Below, one piece after another: positions 58,356 through 64,000 of a DNA stretch of 64,000 nt. The notes beneath the pieces were generated by a model, which was given only the letters and a program-made list of their open reading frames with translations, was not told the DNA's origin and did not search any database. Made by a program: the position numbers and the translations under genes. This DNA is from Streptomyces sp. 840.1 (GTDB lineage: Bacteria; Actinomycetota; Actinomycetes; Streptomycetales; Streptomycetaceae). Each line of letters opens with the position of its first letter. Position 1 is the stretch's first letter. Location of the stretch: assembly GCF_003751445.1 (NCBI RefSeq), contig NZ_RJUU01000001.1, positions 2,609,001 to 2,673,000 of the forward strand, in the 5' to 3' direction.

Positions 58356-59759
58356 TCATGCCGGACTGTCCGGCTTGTTGCTCGCTGCCCCCGCCAGTTG
58401 GGCAAGGCGGCGGTGCTCCGCCGCCTTCTTCTCGTGGATCGCGGCCATCCGCAGGTGGTACTCCGGATCGTCCTGTTCATAGACGTCCGGTACCCCGGAT
58501 TCGTCCTCGTCGAGCTCCTCCGCGTCCGTGAGCGCCCGGTATCTGCGTACCCGGAGTTTGAGCAGTACACCGGAGAGTACGGCGGCGATCAGGGAGCCGA
58601 GCAGAACCGACGCCTTGATCTCGTTGATCATCTCGTCGTCGGTGAAGGCGAGCTCGCCGATCAGCAGCGAGACGGTGAAGCCGATTCCGGCGAGCGAGGC
58701 GACCGCGAAGACATCGGCCCAGGCCAGCTCCTTGTTCAGCTCCGCCCTGGTGAACCGGGTGGCGAGCCACGTACCGCCGAAGATCCCGATCGTCTTGCCG
58801 ACGACCAGTCCCAGTACGACACCGAGCGTCTCGGGCCGGGTGAACACGCCGGCCACCGCGCCGCCGGAGAGCGAGACCCCGGCCGAGAAGAGCGCGAACA
58901 GCGGTACGGCGAAACCTGCCGACAGCGGGCGGATCAGGTGCTCGACGCGTTCACCGGGGGAGCGCTCCTCCCCTTCGCGCCTGGTGCAGCGCAGCATCAG
59001 CCCCATCGCGACACCGGCGATGGTGGCGTGGACGCCGCTGTTGTACATCAGCCCCCAGATGACCAGGGCGAGCGGCACATAGACGTACCAGCCCCGCACG
59101 TTCAGGCGCAGCAGCAGGTAGAAGACGGCCAGGCCGACGAAGGCACCGATGAGCGCGATGAAGTTGATGTTCTCGGTGAAGAAGACGGCGATGATCAGGA
59201 TTGCGAACAGGTCGTCGACAACGGCGAGGGTCAGCAGGAACGCACGGAGTGCCGACGGCAGCGAGGTACCGATGACCGCGAGGACGGCGAGCGCGAAGGC
59301 GATGTCGGTCGCCGTGGGGACGGCCCAGCCGCTGGTGGAGCCGGAGCCGAACACCGTCACCAGGGTGTAGACGACCGCGGGCACGGCCATGCCGCAGAGC
59401 GCGGCGACGACCGGGAGGGCGGCGGCCTTCGGGTCGCGCAGTTCACCCGCGACGAGTTCGCGCTTGAGCTCGACCCCGGCGACGAAGAAGAAGATCGCGA
59501 GCAGTCCGTCGGCCGCCCAGTGCGCCACGGAAAGGTGCAGACCGAGGGCCTCGGGCCCGAAGTGGAAGTGGCTGACCGTCGTGTAGCTCGATCCGAAGGT
59601 GTTCGCCCAGATCAGCGCCGCCACCGCGGCGACCAGCAGGATGACTCCGCCGACGGTCTCGGTACGCAGTGCTTCGGTGAGGAAATTCCGCTCCGGGAGC
59701 GACTGGCGTCCCAGGAAGGTGCGGCGGGGGGAGGGGGGTGCGGGGTTGGGCGCGGCCAC
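58356..59759 (-). CDS. nhaA: Na+/H+ antiporter NhaA
   Basis: 467 residues from GTG 59759 (GGAGG upstream). Twelve TM helices; VPTATDIAFALAVL and LTLAVVDDLFAILII contain the paired Asp residues of the ion site (D163/D164 equivalents), and AGVELKRELVAGELRDPKAA is the conserved TM2-3 loop. A long acidic, charged cytoplasmic C-terminal tail (about 75 residues) is typical of actinobacterial NhaA. Exchanges Na+ for H+. An in-frame ATG at 59831 is possible but not preferred. Confidence 0.94.
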   Translation of the reverse strand: MAAPNPAPPSPRRTFLGRQSLPERNFLTEALRTETVGGVILLVAAVAALIWANTFGSSYTTVSHFHFGPEALGLHLSVAHWAADGLLAIFFFVAGVELKRELVAGELRDPKAAALPVVAALCGMAVPAVVYTLVTVFGSGSTSGWAVPTATDIAFALAVLAVIGTSLPSALRAFLLTLAVVDDLFAILIIAVFFTENINFIALIGAFVGLAVFYLLLRLNVRGWYVYVPLALVIWGLMYNSGVHATIAGVAMGLMLRCTRREGEERSPGERVEHLIRPLSAGFAVPLFALFSAGVSLSGGAVAGVFTRPETLGVVLGLVVGKTIGIFGGTWLATRFTRAELNKELAWADVFAVASLAGIGFTVSLLIGELAFTDDEMINEIKASVLLGSLIAAVLSGVLLKLRVRRYRALTDAEELDEDESGVPDVYEQDDPEYHLRMAAIHEKKAAEHRRLAQLAGAASNKPDSPA

Positions 59760-59948
59760 GAGAGAGGACCTCCGGGTCGGTACGGCAGCGACGGCATGGC
59801 TGATGCACTTGCCGACCAGACTTCCCGGCACACCCTTTGGAGATTGTTCCTGTCATGTTGTTTGACCAGCTGCCACTGTACCCGGGGCGGGGTGTGCGGG
59901 GCCGTGAGCGGTGATTCTCACCAGTGGTGATCTTCACCCTAAATGCCC

Positions 59949-59981
59949 GAAGGGCATCCGGCGCGCTGCCGGATGCCCTTC
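59949..59981 (-). terminator. terminator of acs
   Basis: GAAGGGCATCCGGC (59949-59962) and GCCGGATGCCCTTC (59968-59981) pair exactly, loop GCGCT, about 100 bp after the acs stop on the minus strand. Confidence 0.75.
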
Positions 59982-60022
59982 GAAGAACTCGGTCCCGAGC
60001 CGCTCAGTCGTCAGTACTCAGC

Positions 60023-60080
60023 CCTCAGTAGCCCTGAGTTCTCAGTAGCCCTGAGTCCTCAGTGGCCCTGAGTCCTCAGC
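60023..60080 (-). repeat. 17-bp tandem repeats after acs
   Basis: CCTCAGTAGCCCTGAGT repeats at 60023, 60040 (TCTCAGTAG...) and 60057 (CCTCAGTGG...), with a partial copy to 60080. Each unit has a CTCAG/CTGAG inverted pair. The array touches the acs stop codon (60084-60086). Confidence 0.75.
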
Positions 60081-60083
60081 CGC

Positions 60084-62039
60084 TCAGTCCTCGGAGGCGG
60101 ACGAGGGGAGCTGGGTCTGGATGAGATCCATGACGGAGGAGTCGGTGAGCGTGGTGACGTCTCCGAGCTCCCTGTTCTCGGCGACGTCGCGAAGGAGGCG
60201 CCGCATGATCTTGCCGGAGCGGGTCTTGGGCAGTTCCGCCACCGGCAGGACGCGCTTCGGCTTGGCGATCGGGCCGAGCGTGGTGCCGACGTGGTTGCGC
60301 AGCTCCGCGACCAGTTCCTCGGAGGCGGTCGCCGTGCCGCGCAGAATGACGAACGCGACGATGGACTGTCCGGTCGTCTCGTCGGCCGCACCGACCACGG
60401 CGGCCTCGGCGACGGCCGGGTGCGACACGAGTGCCGATTCGACCTCGGTGGTCGAGATGTTGTGCCCGGATACGAGCATGACGTCGTCGACCCGGCCGAG
60501 GAGCCAGATGTCGCCGTCCTCGTCCTTCTTGGCACCGTCGCCCGCGAAGTACTTGCCCTCGAAGCGCGACCAGTAGGTGTCGAGGAACCGCTGGTCGTCG
60601 CCCCAGATGGTGCGGAGCATGGAGGGCCACGGCTCGGTGAGGACGAGGTAGCCGCCCCCGCCGTCCGGGACCTCGCGGGCCTCGTCGTCGACGACGGTCG
60701 CGGAGATGCCCGGCAGTGCGCGCTGGGCGCTGCCCGGCTTGGTGGCCGTGACTCCGGGAAGCGGCGAGATCATCATCGCGCCGGTCTCGGTCTGCCACCA
60801 GGTGTCCACGATGGGGCAGGTGTCGGCGCCGATGTGCTTGCGGTACCACATCCAGGCCTCGGGGTTGATCGGCTCACCGACCGAACCCAGGACTCGGAGA
60901 CTGCTCAGGTCGAACTTGGCGGGGATGTCGTCTCCCCACTTCATGAACGTCCGGATCGCGGTCGGCGCGGTGTAGAGGATGCTCACGCCGTACTTCTGGA
61001 CGATCTCCCAGAAGCGCCCCTGGTGCGGGGTGTCGGGCGTGCCCTCGTACATCACCTGCGTCGCACCGTTGGCGAGGGGCCCGTAGACGATGTAGGAGTG
61101 TCCGGTCACCCAGCCGATGTCGGCGGTGCACCAGTAGACATCCGTCTCCGGCTTGAGGTCGAAGACCGCGTGGTGGGTGTAGGCCGCCTGCGTGAGGTAG
61201 CCGCCGGAGGTGTGCAGGATGCCCTTCGGCTTCCCGGTGGTGCCCGAGGTGTAGAGGATGAACAGCGGCTGCTCGGCCTCGAACGCCTCGGGGGTGTGCT
61301 CGGTGGACTGGCGTGCGGTGATCTCGTGCCACCACACGTCGCGGCCCTCGGTCCACGCGGTGTCCTGGCCGGTGCGCCGGACGACGAGGACGTGCTTGAC
61401 GCTCTCGATGCGGGACACGGCGTCGTCGACCGCGGGCTTGAGCGCGGAGGGCTTGCCGCGGCGATATCCGCCGTCGGAGGTGATGACGACCTTCGCGTCC
61501 GCGTCCTGGATGCGGGTGGCGATGGCGTCGGCGGAGAAGCCGCCGAAGACCACCGAGTGGGCGGCGCCGATCCGGGCGCAGGCCAGCATCGCGACGGCGG
61601 CCTCGGGGATCATCGGCAGGTAGACGGCTACCCGGTCGCCCTTGCCGACACCGAGTTCGGTCAGCGCGTTGGCGGCGCGGGAGACCTCGTCCTTCAGTTC
61701 CGCGTAGGTGATGGCACGGCTGTCGCCGGGCTCGCCCTCGAAGTGGATGGCGACCCGGTCGCCGTTGCCCGCCTCGACGTGGCGGTCCACGCAGTTGTAC
61801 GCGACGTTGAGCTTGCCGTCCGCGAACCACTTCGCGAAGGGCGGGTTGCTCCAGTCGAGCGTTTCGGTCGGCTCCGTGGCCCAAGTCAGGCGGCGGGCCT
61901 GCTCGGCCCAGAAGCCCAGCCGGTCCGCATCGGCCTGCTCGTACGCCTCGGCTGTGACGTTGGCGTTCGCGGCCAGATCGGCAGGCGGTGCGAACCGCCG
62001 CTCCTCTTTGAGCAGGTTGGCCAGGCTTTCGTTGCTCAC
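60084..62039 (-). CDS. acs: acetyl-CoA synthetase
   Basis: 651 residues. AMP-forming acyl-CoA synthetase: P-loop [51 protein letters not shown] and the C-terminal [15 protein letters not shown] with the Lys used for adenylation (and reversible acetylation). Acetate-specific residues are in the Trp-containing WWQTET loop. The GTG at 62039 has GGGAG 6 nt upstream and gives the expected [16 protein letters not shown]; ATGs at 62051 and 62081 are alternatives. Makes acetyl-CoA from acetate, ATP and CoA. Confidence 0.96.
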   Translation of the reverse strand: MSNESLANLLKEERRFAPPADLAANANVTAEAYEQADADRLGFWAEQARRLTWATEPTETLDWSNPPFAKWFADGKLNVAYNCVDRHVEAGNGDRVAIHFEGEPGDSRAITYAELKDEVSRAANALTELGVGKGDRVAVYLPMIPEAAVAMLACARIGAAHSVVFGGFSADAIATRIQDADAKVVITSDGGYRRGKPSALKPAVDDAVSRIESVKHVLVVRRTGQDTAWTEGRDVWWHEITARQSTEHTPEAFEAEQPLFILYTSGTTGKPKGILHTSGGYLTQAAYTHHAVFDLKPETDVYWCTADIGWVTGHSYIVYGPLANGATQVMYEGTPDTPHQGRFWEIVQKYGVSILYTAPTAIRTFMKWGDDIPAKFDLSSLRVLGSVGEPINPEAWMWYRKHIGADTCPIVDTWWQTETGAMMISPLPGVTATKPGSAQRALPGISATVVDDEAREVPDGGGGYLVLTEPWPSMLRTIWGDDQRFLDTYWSRFEGKYFAGDGAKKDEDGDIWLLGRVDDVMLVSGHNISTTEVESALVSHPAVAEAAVVGAADETTGQSIVAFVILRGTATASEELVAELRNHVGTTLGPIAKPKRVLPVAELPKTRSGKIMRRLLRDVAENRELGDVTTLTDSSVMDLIQTQLPSSASED

Positions 62040-62275
62040 GACTTCTCCCATTCCCAGGGTGTCCGTTGTGTCCCGGGGCATAGCTCATCAGGCCAAAGGC
62101 CGGGTGACAAGTGTCTGCCGGGAATTGGTTTAGACCTGTGTTTCGTGTATGGAGGCACGGTCCCGCCTCCGCGGCGGGGTGGAGCAGAATGCCGGGGTGC
62201 CATGCGGTGGCGCAGGGTGCATGGCGCTGCGGAGGCGCGACCCACACGGTCTCACGGACCCGAGGCGTACCCGGT

Positions 62276-64000
62276 TCAGGCGCCGGTACGCGCCAACTCG
62301 GCCGGTTCATAGGGATCGTACGGAGCAGTCGGGCCGACCCGGTCGAAGACCTCGTCGAGCCCGTGGCCCTCGCCGATGCCCTCGGTCAGCAGATACGACT
62401 GGGCCTCGGCCACGTGGAAGTACATGCCGTGCAGCTGGAGTGTCCCTTCTGCGAGGCGTCGCGCCACCGATCCATGGGCCCGGAGATGGTCCAGTTGCTG
62501 GACGACATTGGTGAGACAGAGCTGCTCCACCTCGTCGGCGGGCAGCCGGCCGGAGATCCGTGCCCAGGCGTGCCGTTTGGAGGCCATCCGCCGCAGGCTG
62601 GGCACACCGTGCCGCAGCCAGCGCCACAGCGGGGTGTCCGGGGTGTCGGGCCCCGCGCCGAGCAGGGCGTTCATCGCGCCGCAGCCGGAGTGTCCGCAGA
62701 TGGTGATGGACTCCACGCCCAGCACATCCACCGCGTACTCGATCGCCGCACCCACCGAGTCGTCAGCTCTCTCGGAGTGCGGTGGCGGCACCAGATTCCC
62801 GATGTTCCGTACCGTGAACAGGTCACCTGGACCACTTGCCGTGATCATGCTCGTCACCAGACGGGAGTCCGCGCAGGTGATGAACAGCTGCGAGGGGCGC
62901 TGACCCTCCCTGGCCAGTCGTGCCAGCTCCTCACGAACCAGGGGCGCCGTATTGCGCTGGAAGGAGCTGAGGCCGCTGACAAGTCGCTGTCCGCCCGTTT
63001 TGCGTGCTGGGGCGGCATCGTGATCGGGCGTGTAGTCGGTTGAACGGGCGGTGGGCTGCTGGGGGTCCGCGTGGGGGAGTCCATCGGGGGCGATGCCGGT
63101 GAGGTCGGCGCCGCTCGTGTGGCTCGTGCCGCCCGAGCTGTGTGTGTTGTCCGTGCTGCTCGTGCTGTCCATGTCGTCCGTCGGGGGTGGGGCGGGAGTG
63201 GGCGCCAGATGGAGTGGTGCGAGGTGGTGTGGCGGATGCTGGAGCGGGGCGGAGCCGTCCGTCGCGCTCGTGGCGGAGAGGGCGAGCGCGGCGGCAGCGG
63301 GGGTAGCGGCGGGGTCGGGGGCGGGGCGTCCGGCAGGCTCGGTGGCTCCGGATCGGCCTGCGGTTTCGGTGACGTCTGCGGCCTCGGCGGCCTCGGTGGT
63401 CCGGCTGGCCTCGGCGGATGTGATGGGTTCGCAAGACGTGGCGGATGCGGCGGGCTCGGTGGTGGTGCCGGGGATGTGGCGGGCATGGCCGAAGACAGTG
63501 AAGGGCACATGCTCGGGCCGGTCGTGGCAGTGGTGGTTGCGCCAGGGTGTCCAGGGGCGGCAGCAGGAGTGGGCCGCGGAGGCCGGCTCGGCGATCCGGC
63601 CGCCGGACCTGTCGGTGAAGACGACCCGGCCGCCGTGAGCGGCATGGGCATTGCTCCAGTCCTGGATCATCTCGTAGGCGGCGTGGTCGATGAAGAAGCC
63701 GTCCAGCTCGACGAGTACGTCCGCGTCCTGGGGCAGTTGGCCCAGGGTCCGATTGAGTCGTGGTACCGCCAGGAACGTCAACTGGCCCCGTACGGCCACC
63801 AGATGCCGGCCGTCCTGTTGCGTCACGGTGATCCTGGTCCGCGCCAGTCGGTGCAGGGCGACCGCCACCGCCACCGCGATCCCGATGGCCACGCCCTTGA
63901 GGACACCGAAGAGGAGCACTCCGGTGATCGTCGCCCCGTACACCAGGAATTCCCGGTGCCTGTGGACGTTACGGATGTGCGCGAAGTTCACCATCTGGAT
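62276..64000 (-). CDS. SulP transporter-carbonic anhydrase fusion (5' part outside window)
   Basis: The C-terminal 575 or so residues are visible. First the last TM helices of a SulP anion transporter (EFLVYGATITGVLLFGVLKG, AIGIAVAVAVALHRLARTR), then a STAS-like domain (VRGQLTFLAVPRLNRTLGQL, DVLVELDGFFIDHAAYE), a Cys/His-rich segment (HSCCRPWTPWRNHHCHDRPE), a ~140-residue Thr/Ser/Ala/Pro linker, and a beta-class carbonic anhydrase with zinc ligands in FITCADSRLVTS and TICGHSGCGAMNALLG. Likely couples bicarbonate or sulfate uptake to CO2 hydration. Such fusions are known in actinobacteria. The stop codon is at 62276. Confidence 0.93.
   Translation of the reverse strand: MQMVNFAHIRNVHRHREFLVYGATITGVLLFGVLKGVAIGIAVAVAVALHRLARTRITVTQQDGRHLVAVRGQLTFLAVPRLNRTLGQLPQDADVLVELDGFFIDHAAYEMIQDWSNAHAAHGGRVVFTDRSGGRIAEPASAAHSCCRPWTPWRNHHCHDRPEHVPFTVFGHARHIPGTTTEPAASATSCEPITSAEASRTTEAAEAADVTETAGRSGATEPAGRPAPDPAATPAAAALALSATSATDGSAPLQHPPHHLAPLHLAPTPAPPPTDDMDSTSSTDNTHSSGGTSHTSGADLTGIAPDGLPHADPQQPTARSTDYTPDHDAAPARKTGGQRLVSGLSSFQRNTAPLVREELARLAREGQRPSQLFITCADSRLVTSMITASGPGDLFTVRNIGNLVPPPHSERADDSVGAAIEYAVDVLGVESITICGHSGCGAMNALLGAGPDTPDTPLWRWLRHGVPSLRRMASKRHAWARISGRLPADEVEQLCLTNVVQQLDHLRAHGSVARRLAEGTLQLHGMYFHVAEAQSYLLTEGIGEGHGLDEVFDRVGPTAPYDPYEPAELARTGA

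Overview
This is a GC-rich actinobacterial chromosome window, almost certainly Streptomyces. The support is G/C-ending codons throughout, many GTG and a TTG start, ten genes with a TANNNT box 6-7 nt before the start codon (leaderless-type promoters), a WblA-type regulator next to a class A penicillin-binding protein, and a gene order (acs, nhaA, holin-like, protease, Nudix, nth, crp, MBL, Nudix, RidA, two ArsA-like ATPases, wblA, PBP ... asd, ask, DUF5063, recR, ybaB, SLATT) that I recall from the Streptomyces core chromosome (around SCO3563-SCO3622 of S. coelicolor; from memory, not checked).

Layout. 1-7.3 kb: a MarR/DJ-1 pair with a double operator, a class III aminotransferase, a GntR regulator, a conserved unknown, a SLATT membrane protein, ybaB-recR and a DUF5063 gene. 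7.3-12.9 kb looks accessory: a RelE/HigB-type toxin with an XRE antitoxin, a secreted protein made of two copies of one domain, a 59-residue ribbon-helix-helix protein upstream of a VOC protein, an MFS exporter and an exported ParB-like-nuclease-fold protein. 13-18.8 kb: ask (with an internal start for a beta subunit) and asd (catalytic Cys replaced by Ser), an ECF/SigE-type sigma factor coupled to a single-pass membrane protein, and SURF1. 18.8-33 kb: an S9 peptidase, a methyltransferase ending at a ~195 bp palindromic element, an NTF2-like protein, an SGNH lipase, a GlxA regulator with isochorismatase-like hydrolase, DeoR, DUF4406, Nudix, an NmrA-like/TetR divergent pair, a secreted adenosine deaminase and metG.

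33-41 kb is a transporter-rich stretch: a regulator fusing an IS30-type HTH to a MarR-like domain, divergent from a DUF4097-ABC ATPase-permease operon; a small unknown gene; a second ABC system (LolD/MacB-like ATPase plus 777-residue FtsX-like permease); and what looks like a decayed TetR gene behind an intact 14-bp palindrome. 41-64 kb is core: tRNA-Pro(CGG), metallophosphoesterase, yqeY, PBP, wblA, two ArsA-like ATPases, DUF4177-RidA, Nudix-MBL, crp, nth, CoA-type Nudix, MarP-like protease, an epoxide-hydrolase-like enzyme with a holin-like protein, nhaA, acs and the C-terminal part of a SulP-carbonic anhydrase fusion.

No biosynthetic gene cluster, prophage, CRISPR array or classical IS is visible. 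The most unusual signals are the Asd active-site substitution, the palindromic insertion with a 17-bp flanking duplication, the IS30-HTH/MarR regulator with its GCAACG operator array, the duplicated-domain secreted protein, and several short tandem repeats that begin exactly at gene ends.
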